From positions 124,001 to 188,000 of the forward strand of contig JAEWVR010000004.1 of the NCBI GenBank assembly GCA_023459055.1: 64,000 nt of DNA, written 5' to 3'. This DNA comes from Fibrobacterota bacterium. GTDB lineage: Bacteria; Fibrobacterota; Chitinivibrionia; Chitinivibrionales; Chitinispirillaceae. Both the position numbers and the translations under genes were made by a program. The notes below the pieces were generated by a model that saw nothing but the letters and a program-made list of their open reading frames with translations, made no database searches and was not told the origin of the DNA. Position 1 is the first letter of the stretch, and each line of letters starts with the position of its first letter. This document shows positions 1 through 8,899 of this stretch, in pieces.

Positions 1-929
1 TATCGTGACATCCGGACTAATCCGCTATCAATAACAAACTTTATTCCGGGTACGGTAATTGATGTTTCTGCGATATTTGTTGCAACGACAATTTTACGCC
101 TATCGGTTTTTTTAAAGATACTCTGTTGCTGACTGACATGCAATCTGCTATGAAGAGGAATAAGCCTGGCTTTATCAACAACAGCGGGCTCAAGCCTTCT
201 GCATAGTTCTGTTATATCTCCAACTGCGGGAAGAAACACAAGTACATCTCCGGTGTCATCGACAGCGAGAATCTCCCTGATCACTGCAATTGCCCCTTCA
301 ATATACGAATCCATTGATTCACCTTTCCAGAGTTCTATTACTGGCTTGTAAACAATTGAAATAGGATATAGTCTTCCTGAAACAAGGATAACCGGTGCAT
401 TGTTGAAGGATCTGGAAAATAGTTTCAGATCTATAGTAGCTGATGAAATTATCAGTTTCAGATCTTTACGTTGAGGTAACAATTGACGGAGATAGCCAAG
501 CAGAAAATCAATATTCACCGAGCGTTCATGAGCTTCATCGATGATTATTACGCTATAGCGCGACAACATTGGATCATCAAGTATTTCACTTAACAGAATT
601 CCATCTGTTGCAAAAATAATCCTTGTATTATCGGTGCAATTTGTCTTAAAACGCACTTTGTATCCAACACTATCATTTAAATGCGATTGTAATTGTCCCT
701 GACAAAAGTTTGCAAGTGATATCGCTGCGATACGGCGCGGTTGCGTGCAGATTATCTTTCCAGATAATCCCTGTAAGGCGTCCAAACAAAATAATGGCAA
801 TTGTGTTGTTTTACCGGATCCGGTTTCTCCTGCGACAATTACTACCTGATTATCGATTATAGAACGGATTATTTCTTCCCGCTTAAGGAAGATTGGAAGG
901 TTAGATTGATATTTGGTTGAAATATCCAT
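1..929 (-). CDS. hrpA: DEAH-box ATP-dependent RNA helicase, HrpA/HrpB type (partial, 3' end outside window)
   Basis: Read on the minus strand from the ATG at 929, the frame stays open to the window edge (about 309 codons). The N-terminus carries a Walker A motif GETGSGKTTQ (about residues 34-43), QPRRIAA (motif Ia), the DEAH Walker B box (about 131-134), SAT (motif III, about 163-165), and later NIAETSITVPGI, which fits motif V. This order is diagnostic of DEAH RNA helicases of the HrpA/HrpB group, used in RNA processing and ribosome-associated remodelling. The C-terminal ratchet and OB regions lie beyond the edge, so HrpA and HrpB cannot be separated. The gene sits about 100 bases downstream of the barrel-protein operon and reads the same way. 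Confidence 0.9.
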   Translation of the reverse strand, partial: MDISTKYQSNLPIFLKREEIIRSIIDNQVVIVAGETGSGKTTQLPLFCLDALQGLSGKIICTQPRRIAAISLANFCQGQLQSHLNDSVGYKVRFKTNCTDNTRIIFATDGILLSEILDDPMLSRYSVIIIDEAHERSVNIDFLLGYLRQLLPQRKDLKLIISSATIDLKLFSRSFNNAPVILVSGRLYPISIVYKPVIELWKGESMDSYIEGAIAVIREILAVDDTGDVLVFLPAVGDITELCRRLEPAVVDKARLIPLHSRLHVSQQQSIFKKTDRRKIVVATNIAETSITVPGIKFVIDSGLVRMSR

Positions 930-1028
930 TTATCCGTTATCTGTATACTATCCGCACAAAATAGCCGGGCAGAGTAATTTTAAATATTCGACAGTACCAT
1001 TTTCAGTAGAACATTCGTAGTGTGTCAA

Positions 1029-2672
1029 TTATAAGACGTCAAGTACTGCTTTCACAGAAACAGCCGGTCCTGCTATATTTCCATATGGATGAAATTGTAC
1101 CCTTTTGCCATTTATCAGATGCCAGGGACCGAATTCAAAATCAACTGATGGTTTCAAATGATTATCCAGTATTGGAGAGATAAATGGTACACGTACATGA
1201 AGATTCAAAAAAAGTAACTCCGGGGACTCCCGCTCTACATCCCAGCCATCATCAACAAGGTGTAACGAATACGGGCGCCTGTAAGTAATAGATGCCTCAT
1301 AAACATTTTGAATACCTGTGCCTGATAGATACCTTATCTTAAACCCGGATTCAAGTGGTAAATTTTCAGCTAGTACACCCTTAAATTCCTTATTCATCTG
1401 AACCCAGGGTAAAATTTCGAACGGGACCTTTGATAACTTGAAATTACCATTAATACGTGCACCCGCAATGCATGACAATGATTTGTTTTCCCGAAGAATA
1501 ACATACTGCTTTATTCCGTTATTAACAGCATACTCAGGATATCCATACTGTACATTCACCCAACCTTGCAAATCAAGCGGTAGTTTAAAGAGGGTATCAA
1601 CCGATGCTTTCAGAAACGCTTTTGAACTGCGGATGCTCTTGATGTCAAGTATTGACGTTCGGTTTGAATAACTCGTGTAAACAAAGGGCTTATATGATGG
1701 TGTATAATCATATGCAACAGCACCTTTAATTGACATATTTGAATATGGGAACCATGTCAAAGAACCGTTATATACCGGCTCAATATTATTATAAAATCCG
1801 GCTCCAGCCTTTATAAACCACCTCTCTGAAATACTGCTGCAAAGATCTCCTTTAATTGAATATTCCGGTGATCGGGCGGTGTTTTTATTAACAGTGATTA
1901 CACCGGTTACATTATCTGCCAGCCGATGAGACCAGACAGTACTCATGTCAAGTATATTATTTTCTCGTTTAGTTGCATGATCCGGATACTCTTCCCGCAT
2001 GTCAACATCAACATTAATTACAAGTGTATCTAAAGGTTGAGCAATGGATACATGCTGATTATACCTGTATCCCGAAATGTAAACAGGATCATAATTTACA
2101 GGCAATGAAACCCAGTTGCCATACATCCGTCCATAACCCCGCATAGTGACACCGGACTTTGAGTATTTCCATAAACCGTAATAGTACTCACTGATTGCAT
2201 ATTCCCCAAGATTAGTATAGGTAACCGGAATGTTGTATTTGCTTGACAAGGCAGAAAACGATGCTTCAAGACGGTCAGAGTAACTTCCGAGATGAAGATA
2301 TCCACCTTTTATTTGAAGACTATTATTAAAAGCATGAACTTCACAACCGGCATCGGTTATATGCTCTTTATTGACTGCATTCTCTTTAAAACGGATAAAC
2401 AGCGGTTCACCCGTCTCACTTGCCAAATGACCCCATGGTGATATTCTTATAAGGCTTGATGAATCTGAATCAAGTGATGACATAACAGTATCGGTCAATG
2501 AAGTGCCTGATTGAGTAAAATCGTATTCTGTTTTTTGAGTTACATCAAAATTGAACAACCGGTAATTGGCAGCATCAAGCATGATTACAGCATTATTTCC
2601 GGAAGTTATAGCTGCATGACAAACTGCCATCAGACAAAAAATTACTAAAGCGCCCTTACGAAAGTTACTCAT
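1029..2672 (-). CDS. Secreted outer-membrane beta-barrel protein of unknown function
   Basis: 547 residues. A signal peptide is clear (FRKGALVIFCLMAVCHA, cleavage after CHA or nearby). The rest is rich in alternating aromatic/polar segments (many Y, W, S, T, N) without long hydrophobic helices, typical of a large outer-membrane beta-barrel. I do not recognise a family. It is the last gene of a leftward run; its start overlaps the end of the 194-residue barrel gene by 8 bases, so the two are probably translated together and may work together in the outer membrane. No plug domain or TonB box was seen, so a TonB-dependent receptor is not supported. Confidence 0.6.
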   Translation of the reverse strand: MSNFRKGALVIFCLMAVCHAAITSGNNAVIMLDAANYRLFNFDVTQKTEYDFTQSGTSLTDTVMSSLDSDSSSLIRISPWGHLASETGEPLFIRFKENAVNKEHITDAGCEVHAFNNSLQIKGGYLHLGSYSDRLEASFSALSSKYNIPVTYTNLGEYAISEYYYGLWKYSKSGVTMRGYGRMYGNWVSLPVNYDPVYISGYRYNQHVSIAQPLDTLVINVDVDMREEYPDHATKRENNILDMSTVWSHRLADNVTGVITVNKNTARSPEYSIKGDLCSSISERWFIKAGAGFYNNIEPVYNGSLTWFPYSNMSIKGAVAYDYTPSYKPFVYTSYSNRTSILDIKSIRSSKAFLKASVDTLFKLPLDLQGWVNVQYGYPEYAVNNGIKQYVILRENKSLSCIAGARINGNFKLSKVPFEILPWVQMNKEFKGVLAENLPLESGFKIRYLSGTGIQNVYEASITYRRPYSLHLVDDGWDVERESPELLFLNLHVRVPFISPILDNHLKPSVDFEFGPWHLINGKRVQFHPYGNIAGPAVSVKAVLDVL

Positions 2673-3249
2673 TTTTTCCCAATCTCAATGTATACCCGAT
2701 ACTCAATCCACCTGATGCACTGATAAATTTTTCCGGTGATGACAGTACAACACCGGCTCTGCAAGACAGGATCAAAGAGAAATTTTTTGGCAATGCTATT
2801 GAAGGTATAATTCCTGCTACTGCACCAAACTCATTTTCCCATGATGCAATCAGTGAAAGCTGTTCAAGTTTTGTACCATACCCGACAAGCTTTACCGCCC
2901 AGTCACTAAGAGCAGCATAGATATCGATTGATAAAGCCTTATAGGTAAATGGAATCTTATAGTTCAATCCGATTTCAAGCTGCATGGCAGGATTGTTTAC
3001 ATTTAAAACAGTTGATTTCATTTCGCCATAGCTGGCTGAAAAACTGATTTTTGTCGCATCATGTCCGGTTGGGAAAGTCATACCAATAGTTGCACACGGA
3101 AACGCATCCCATTCATCACTCTGATTATAGGGAACCTGATAAACACCACCGGTAAATAGTGTAAACTCATTTTGCTTTGCAAAAGATACAACGTACATAA
3201 GCATTGCTATAAGAAGAGAAACAGCAGCTCTTTTAGTAAACGATATCAT
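2665..3249 (-). CDS. Small secreted beta-barrel-like protein
   Basis: 194 residues with an N-terminal signal peptide (AAVSLLIAMLMYVVSFA, cleavage near FAKQ). The mature part begins with a TLFTGGVYQVPYN stretch and consists of alternating hydrophobic/polar segments ending in GYTLRLGK, resembling a small 8-strand outer-membrane barrel. It starts inside the 3' end of lnt (17-base overlap) and its own 3' end overlaps the next gene by 8 bases, so it belongs to one operon with lnt and the larger barrel protein. No family is recognised. Confidence 0.6.
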   Translation of the reverse strand: MISFTKRAAVSLLIAMLMYVVSFAKQNEFTLFTGGVYQVPYNQSDEWDAFPCATIGMTFPTGHDATKISFSASYGEMKSTVLNVNNPAMQLEIGLNYKIPFTYKALSIDIYAALSDWAVKLVGYGTKLEQLSLIASWENEFGAVAGIIPSIALPKNFSLILSCRAGVVLSSPEKFISASGGLSIGYTLRLGKNE

Positions 3250-4870
3250 TCGATATGCCTTTTATTGTACCTTTCGGTAATTTTACTTTTTTAAAAATTG
3301 AGATTGTAAGAATTATGGCCAATCCCGATAAAGCAATCAACATACACAGAATCAGAAACCAGTCGCCATATTTCGCATAAAACGAATCCGCATTTCGTAA
3401 AAGAACATCACCATAAATTGCTGTCCGTGTATAAAGTCTGGTTGCATTGGAAACCCTGCCGTAACCATCAATAAACATGCTGATACCACTGTTTGCACAA
3501 CGAACAATCGAAATGCGGTTCTCAATAGCACGTATACGTGCCATGGCAGCATGTTGGTATGGTCCACTCGTTTTCCCAAACCAGCCATCATTGGTAATTG
3601 TTACTATTACATTTGCATTCTTTTTTAATCGTTCCTGAACAAAGGATGGAAAGATTACTTCATAACAGATAAATGGCGCAACTCTGATACCATCTGCCTC
3701 AAAAATGACAGGATCATTGCCACTCATAAAATCCGCTTCACCAAGATTAACCCTTGATAAAATAGGAATAAAATTTTCGAACGGCATTCTTTCACTGAAC
3801 GGTACCAGTTTTTGTTTGTTATAATGAGCTATCGGTTTGGATGGTTTAATAAAAAATGCCGAATTGTATATATAATACTCATATACTGAACCCTCAGGAG
3901 CTCTATCCCAGTGAAGCCCCCCAAGCATCAGCGGCTTATTGATCGAATCAACCCACCCCTGCACCCTGGTTCGATGTTCAGTCTTGCGATCAACAAAGCA
4001 TAGAAGCGCACTTTCCGGTCCGACAATTAAATCGACATTTTGTACAGCTGCATCTTTCACCATCTTCTCTGTTATTGTAAATGCTGTATCAAGCGAATTA
4101 TTACCCCAATGAAGCTGATCGATATTTGTCTGCAAAATTGCAATTTTTTTTGCTTCACCGGTAAGCGGTTTTCGAATTTGTGTATATCCCCAGAGACTGA
4201 CTGCAAGAATGCAGATAAAACCAATTGCAAGATGTATCCATTTCTGCATCTGGCTTTCGTTACGATAATAACAGATTAAAAGATCAAAAATCAGGACATT
4301 CATTCCAACCGCAATAAATGTCAACCCCCAGACACCTGTTATTGATGCCACCTGTGCAAATGGAAGTATTGGTGCAAATGAGTACCCGATAAATGACCAG
4401 GGGAACGGAATTTCACCAATTGATCGGAGAAAATCAATACTTACCCATATTGCGGGAAAAAGCAGCATATAAAAACGGCCGGCATGTTTATAAATTACCC
4501 GAAAAAGCAGACCCGCAGCCAGAAAGATCAAGCCGATATAAATCGAAATTAACACAACCCCAATGAGAATAAGATGCCACAACCCCTCAGCAGTGACAAA
4601 TCCGATCCAGTACAATTGTCCGAGTGCAGCAGAAAACGAATATAAGAAGGTAAAAAGCAGTGCCTTCTTAAGTGATTTTTCCAGAGCGAAAAACATGAGT
4701 GGTACAATTACTACAAATGTCAGAAGCGGAAATAAAGAAAAAATCCAGTGAAACTCATGGTTGAATGGAGGTAGAGACAATGAAAAAAACAAACCGGTGA
4801 TTAGCGGTATCCACCACCGGTTTTTATCACGACAATAGTCAGCTACATTCTTTATTATTATTTGCAACAT
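3233..4870 (-). CDS. lnt: Apolipoprotein N-acyltransferase
   Basis: 545 residues, normal length. It transfers a fatty acyl chain to the amino group of the lipid-modified cysteine, the last step of lipoprotein maturation, in the inner membrane. About seven hydrophobic segments fill residues 20-230, followed by a carbon-nitrogen hydrolase domain from about 240. The expected triad is visible: Glu286 (VGPES), Lys354 (KLVPFSERMPFE) and Cys402 (PFICYEVIFP). One more membrane segment closes the protein. The start overlaps the upstream FecR/PKD gene by 13 bases. The window encodes several predicted lipoproteins that would be its substrates. Confidence 0.95.
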   Translation of the reverse strand: MLQIIIKNVADYCRDKNRWWIPLITGLFFSLSLPPFNHEFHWIFSLFPLLTFVVIVPLMFFALEKSLKKALLFTFLYSFSAALGQLYWIGFVTAEGLWHLILIGVVLISIYIGLIFLAAGLLFRVIYKHAGRFYMLLFPAIWVSIDFLRSIGEIPFPWSFIGYSFAPILPFAQVASITGVWGLTFIAVGMNVLIFDLLICYYRNESQMQKWIHLAIGFICILAVSLWGYTQIRKPLTGEAKKIAILQTNIDQLHWGNNSLDTAFTITEKMVKDAAVQNVDLIVGPESALLCFVDRKTEHRTRVQGWVDSINKPLMLGGLHWDRAPEGSVYEYYIYNSAFFIKPSKPIAHYNKQKLVPFSERMPFENFIPILSRVNLGEADFMSGNDPVIFEADGIRVAPFICYEVIFPSFVQERLKKNANVIVTITNDGWFGKTSGPYQHAAMARIRAIENRISIVRCANSGISMFIDGYGRVSNATRLYTRTAIYGDVLLRNADSFYAKYGDWFLILCMLIALSGLAIILTISIFKKVKLPKGTIKGISNDIVY

Positions 4871-7611
4871 CTGAAACCGACATAAAAATACTTCCTGCCC
4901 CTTTCAAGTTGTACTTTTGATTCACATTTTGTGTCATCTTTTCCATTCTGATAGGAACCCCCATATGCATAAGGATTAGTGCCATCAACCCACTCTGCAG
5001 CATTTCCACTCATATCAACAGTTCCCAGAGCACCTGCACATTTAGAAAACTCGCCTGAAGGTGCGAGCTTATTTTTTACATAGGCGTTCCCTATCGTATT
5101 ACACCGGTCTTGCTCATAACCACGTCCATACGGATAACGATCTTTACCTTCTTTACACGCCGCTACCCATTCCTCTGCGCTGCACAGGCGTTTTCCCTGA
5201 TCCGCACAGAGCTTCTTTGCATCTTCAAACGATATGTCCACTTCAGGCACACTTCCCCGTTTATTGGGATATTCATACTTATCAATGCAAAACTTCTTCG
5301 TCTCATTAAGTACCATATTGTCAGGGCAAATAACTATTTTCACTGTATCAAACCCCAATTCACCATCCGAATCGGTGACTTTTAAAACCGCTAATGAGAA
5401 CGTATCAAAAACATGTGTTGTCTGACCTGATACCTCAGAAGAAAATTCAAACGTCCCATCGCCATTAAAATCCCATTCATATTTTACAATGTTCTGATCT
5501 TCATCCTTACCAAATCCGTTGAGTTTTACCTTTCTGCCCCTCTTGCTAATAACATCGTCTCCAGCCACCGCAATCGGTTTTTTGTTGGTAACATTAACGA
5601 TAGCACTATCCTTCCATTCAGCACCATCATCGGTTTTAACCACAAAATTGACTACCTTTTTACCTGATTTTGTAAATTTATAGACCAATGATGGTGATGT
5701 TGTTGAAACTGTATCAACAGTTCCATCACCGTCAATATCCCACCCATAAGACACAATCCTGCTATCCTTATCTTTAGCAGTACCTTTTAATGTAACAGAT
5801 TCATTTATCCGTACATTATATGTCCCGCCGGCACTCAGTTCTGCTGATACATTAATAACCTGTACATTCCTGAAACTGATTGCTGACTGTTCCTTGCTAT
5901 CGGTTACTTTAGAATATACCGTGTGTTGCCCTGATTTACTAAACGCATATTTAATCGAATTGGTCTCTGAATTCATTTCAAAAACAGTATCACCATCCAT
6001 ACTCCATTCGTACTTTACAATAGGGTATTCATTCTGGCTGACATAACTGGTAAACAGCACAGCATCACCTACATGTACAGTATCAAATGCAGCAACCGAA
6101 TCGATTACCCAGCTGCTGCTGACAGTAACTTCGGCATGGGTTGTATCCGCTAACCCATACTGATTCATCGCCTCAAGAATTACCTTGTACTTTCCGGATT
6201 CCCGCCAGGACCAGGCAACTTTCTTTTCTTTTAAAAAGCCGGTTTCTGATGGTATATCCCATTTCCCATCACCATTAACATCGAACCTGACGACAATAGA
6301 GTCGCTGTTACCATGACTATCTGAACTTCCGGTTGCATCAAAAAGAAAATCAGACCCGGTTGTTCCAAATGATGGCGTTATTCGAAAGACAGCGCGCGGA
6401 GGAGCGTGCACAGTAATGGTTCTGGTCGCAGTAGCAGTCATACCCGCAGCATTCATAATTTCAACCCCGACTTTATAATTACCCTCTTTCGAATACTGGT
6501 AGGAAATTTTTGATAAATCTCCATACCCTTTCGATGGCGTCTCAAATACCCCGTCTCCATCACAATCAAAACGATATTTGAATGGTCCTTTTATTTTTAC
6601 ACCCCTTACAGGTGATGCACTAATTGTCACTGGTTGATTGACAGGAATTATGTTTTTAATACTGAGCAATACCCCAAGTTCCTCAATAACGTTCAGAGTA
6701 TAAGTCATCGAAGTCTTCATTGAGTCAGGGTCTATTGCTTCAATCGTAATATCATATACTCCTGCAGCTTTGGGAATATAACTGATCACACCATCCTGAG
6801 CTCCGATTTTCAAGCCGGCAGGCCCCTTTATCAATTTGTAGGAGATGTTACCGCGTTCCGGATCCACAGCCTTGACTATATCTGTAAAGACGAAGCCGTA
6901 TGCACATACTTCTTTGGGAGATTTTATCCATACCGGTGGACGTTTTTCAACAACCGGTTCGCTTGCAATGCATCCCGATTTCCTGCACGCAGCATCAACA
7001 ATTGCCGCCGGAACCCACTGTTTCAATTCGACAAGTTGACTTTCAGTAATCGGTTCCAACTGTCCCTGTTTTCCAGATGTAAAGTTTTGATTAGTGCATG
7101 CGGGAACAGTTATTGAACTCCCGGCAATTGATACACTTGCAGAATCGTTAAATACTGAAACAGACAATTGCAACAGCTCTTTTTCAAATGTAATTTCTGC
7201 ATCACCGGACCCCATTGTAACAATCCCACTTCCACTGCCAATCTCGACGGAACAGGAATCATTACTATCTTTTGTCACATACATATCACCATAATCAATA
7301 GTAAGTGCACAGACATTTTTATTATCATCATTATGACGAACCCCGGCAATTCTAATTGACGTGTTAGCACCAATGAATAGACTGCTTCCATCATCCAATC
7401 TAATAGTAACAGCACTATTATCACCAACAACAATGGCATCACGTGTTCTAAGACTCATATCAGGATCAGCAGATTTACTTTCTCCCCTTCGAACTATTGT
7501 CGCATCACCCTTTATCTCATCCACTTTAAAGGATGAGACGCTCTCGTTTTTTGTGCATACGATAAGCAAGGAAAAAAGTGCAACGCCATAAATTAATAAT
7601 CTATCGTTCAT
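4858..7611 (-). CDS. Secreted FecR - PKD repeat - SUMF1-domain protein
   Basis: About 917 residues. I start it at ATG 7611 because AGGAG lies 6 bases upstream; the ATG at 7635 has no such site. A hydrophobic leader (LLIYGVALFSLLIVC) ends in Cys and may be a signal peptide or an imperfect lipobox. Then follow a FecR-like domain (about 25-150, with SAVTIRLDDGSSLFIGANT), a cadherin/Ig-like segment (about 225-310), four to five PKD-type repeats with the SYGWDIDGDGT / KYEWDFNGDGTF signature (about 315-760), and a C-terminal SUMF1/formylglycine-enzyme-like domain (KRLCSAEEWVAACK, DMSGNAAEWV, VGFRCC). The paired cysteines suit an oxidised envelope location. It is first in an operon with lnt. Function unknown; a surface scaffold or binding protein is likely. 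Confidence 0.8.
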   Translation of the reverse strand: MNDRLLIYGVALFSLLIVCTKNESVSSFKVDEIKGDATIVRRGESKSADPDMSLRTRDAIVVGDNSAVTIRLDDGSSLFIGANTSIRIAGVRHNDDNKNVCALTIDYGDMYVTKDSNDSCSVEIGSGSGIVTMGSGDAEITFEKELLQLSVSVFNDSASVSIAGSSITVPACTNQNFTSGKQGQLEPITESQLVELKQWVPAAIVDAACRKSGCIASEPVVEKRPPVWIKSPKEVCAYGFVFTDIVKAVDPERGNISYKLIKGPAGLKIGAQDGVISYIPKAAGVYDITIEAIDPDSMKTSMTYTLNVIEELGVLLSIKNIIPVNQPVTISASPVRGVKIKGPFKYRFDCDGDGVFETPSKGYGDLSKISYQYSKEGNYKVGVEIMNAAGMTATATRTITVHAPPRAVFRITPSFGTTGSDFLFDATGSSDSHGNSDSIVVRFDVNGDGKWDIPSETGFLKEKKVAWSWRESGKYKVILEAMNQYGLADTTHAEVTVSSSWVIDSVAAFDTVHVGDAVLFTSYVSQNEYPIVKYEWSMDGDTVFEMNSETNSIKYAFSKSGQHTVYSKVTDSKEQSAISFRNVQVINVSAELSAGGTYNVRINESVTLKGTAKDKDSRIVSYGWDIDGDGTVDTVSTTSPSLVYKFTKSGKKVVNFVVKTDDGAEWKDSAIVNVTNKKPIAVAGDDVISKRGRKVKLNGFGKDEDQNIVKYEWDFNGDGTFEFSSEVSGQTTHVFDTFSLAVLKVTDSDGELGFDTVKIVICPDNMVLNETKKFCIDKYEYPNKRGSVPEVDISFEDAKKLCADQGKRLCSAEEWVAACKEGKDRYPYGRGYEQDRCNTIGNAYVKNKLAPSGEFSKCAGALGTVDMSGNAAEWVDGTNPYAYGGSYQNGKDDTKCESKVQLERGRKYFYVGFRCCK

Positions 7612-7923
7612 AGAATCTCCTGATGTGAATTTCACGTTATATCAACCATGCAACACAATGACATACCGGATGCAGTCATAAACAGACAATAGTATATATA
7701 GGAGGATACTGTGTAGTCAAGAATTATTATCCCTAAAATCTCATTGAAAATTAAGTATGCAATCAATGAATCGGGACATTTTCAGAAAATTCGTTCAATA
7801 CCAGCCGCTACCACAGCAATGTCCTGATTGAAAATTTCATCACGGAACTACTATGATAACAGGTGTGTAATTGTCAACAATTATATGTAAAGAGTGATCT
7901 GAATATTGGCATTTGCAGTTGTA
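7612..7923. other. Intergenic region, 312 bases
   Basis: Holds the promoter at 7691-7720 (minus strand) and the leader of the FecR/PKD operon. No open frame, RNA gene or strong hairpin was seen in the remainder. Confidence 0.5.
7691..7720 (-). promoter_or_regulatory. Putative sigma-70 promoter of the FecR/PKD-lnt operon
   Basis: On the minus strand, TTGACT (7720-7715) is separated by 18 bases from TATACT (7696-7691), both near consensus. The expected transcript would start about 70 bases upstream of the chosen ATG at 7611 and would exclude the upstream ATG only weakly, so the start choice rests on the ribosome site. Confidence 0.55.
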
Positions 7924-8178
7924 CTACACACTCTCGTCAAGTATTTTTGCAAATCCATGACTTAAATCTTCTGCAACAGCGGTGGATGAGTAAAAACCAG
8001 ATTTAATCTTGTTCTTAATTGCCTGCAGTAATTTTTCCCGATCATCTGATGATGTGGATTGAACGAAGCTGTCCGGGTTCGTTGGAGCCTTTGCAGATGA
8101 TATCATTTTGGATTTCAACTGCGGATTCTGCTTTGTATTTACCTGATGAAGTACTTGTCCGAGTCCCTGGACTTTCAT
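7924..8178 (-). CDS. FlgM-like small protein (possible anti-sigma-28 factor)
   Basis: 84 residues. The N-terminal half is polar and low in complexity (QNPQLKSK, SSAKAPTNPDSF), as in intrinsically disordered FlgM. The C-terminal half, DREKLLQAIKNKIKSGFY followed by STAVAEDLSHGFAKIL, matches the usual FlgM layout in which a helix ending in KIxxGxY precedes a helix with VAxxL. FlgM binds sigma-28 and holds back late flagellar genes. AGGG lies 5 bases upstream of the ATG. No flagellar gene is in the window, so this is a resemblance call; a different small helical protein is possible. Confidence 0.5.
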   Translation of the reverse strand: MKVQGLGQVLHQVNTKQNPQLKSKMISSAKAPTNPDSFVQSTSSDDREKLLQAIKNKIKSGFYSSTAVAEDLSHGFAKILDESV

Positions 8179-8668
8179 TTTTCCCTACCCTGCTAGCATT
8201 TCTATACCCATTCCATGGCATCATTTATTCTTCCAACAAGCAAACCACAAATAAACATGATTCATAAAATATTTTCTAAAGTTTTTATGTTCATTACCGA
8301 TACATAGTAATGTAAGGATTTGCCGTTATTATTCTCCTACCTTACTGATTCTGAGAGATTGATGCTTGCCGGCATCATCTCTTTTTTTTATCTTCTGATC
8401 TTTCTTTCCTTAATCCATCTCCCCCTAAAGTATATATCGGCAGTAAAAAGGATAGCTTTAGCAGTTTTTTCAATGTTGAACATATTTCTTTATCGGTAAT
8501 GAAATCTGGTAAATATTATTCACTATATTTATAATATTTGGTGATTAAATATTGTATATTACACTGTGATTTAAAAGCGATATGTAGTTTTTTGGTTGAA
8601 TACATTGATAAAGGAATTTATTTTTGACTCTTTGTGATATAATACAATAGTATATGAAAGGATTTGCT
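8179..8668. other. Intergenic region, 490 bases
   Basis: Lies between the divergent flgM-like and nfu genes. It contains a strong plus-strand terminator (8354-8389) that no annotated plus-strand gene uses, and an inverted pair GTAAGG/CCTTAC shortly before it (about 8312-8346). A TATAAT stands at 8638-8643, close to nfu, but without a convincing -35 at the right distance. No open frame is supported. Confidence 0.45.
8354..8389 (+). terminator. Rho-independent terminator without an assigned gene
   Basis: AGAGATTGATGC (8354-8365) pairs with GCATCATCTCT (8372-8382) with one bulged base and a six-base loop, followed by eight T residues (8382-8389). Orientation is plus, but the only gene immediately to the left reads leftward. 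It may end a short untranslated RNA starting within 8180-8330. Confidence 0.7.
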
Positions 8669-8890
8669 ATGAGAGACAGAGTTGAAGCGGTGATACAGGA
8701 GATCAGACCAAATCTTCAGGCTGATGGTGGTGATATTGAACTTGTTGATGTTACTGCAGATGGAATTGTTAAAGTTCGTCTTCAGGGTGCATGTCATGGA
8801 TGTCCCGGAGCAGCAATGACACTTAAAATGGGTGTTGAGCGCCTGTTGAAATCACGCATCCCTGAAGTAAAATCAGTAGAAAAGGTATAA
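8669..8890 (+). CDS. Nfu/NifU C-terminal domain iron-sulfur scaffold protein
   Basis: 73 residues from ATG 8669, chosen because AAAGGA lies 7 bases upstream; an in-frame ATG at 8654 has no site. The whole protein is one Nfu domain: RPNLQADGGDIELVDV, then the cluster-binding CxxC in GACHGCPGA, then MGVERLLK. Nfu domains carry [Fe-S] clusters between two subunits and hand them to client enzymes. It is the short stand-alone form, lacking the A-type domain of NfuA. It is followed after 9 bases by the DUF116 gene, another cysteine-rich putative metal protein, suggesting an operon. Confidence 0.9.
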   Translation: MRDRVEAVIQEIRPNLQADGGDIELVDVTADGIVKVRLQGACHGCPGAAMTLKMGVERLLKSRIPEVKSVEKV

Positions 8891-8899
8891 TCAGGATAT

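Noticed and set aside
1029..2672. TonB-dependent receptor
   Set aside because: No plug domain or TonB box is visible; length and strands fit a simple barrel.
7612..7635. Upstream ATG for the FecR/PKD gene
   Set aside because: A good AGGAG site precedes the later ATG at 7611 and the extra residues would spoil the leader.
8019..8267. Plus-strand open frame opposite the FlgM-like gene
   Set aside because: No ribosome site or family features; the minus-strand product is more plausible.
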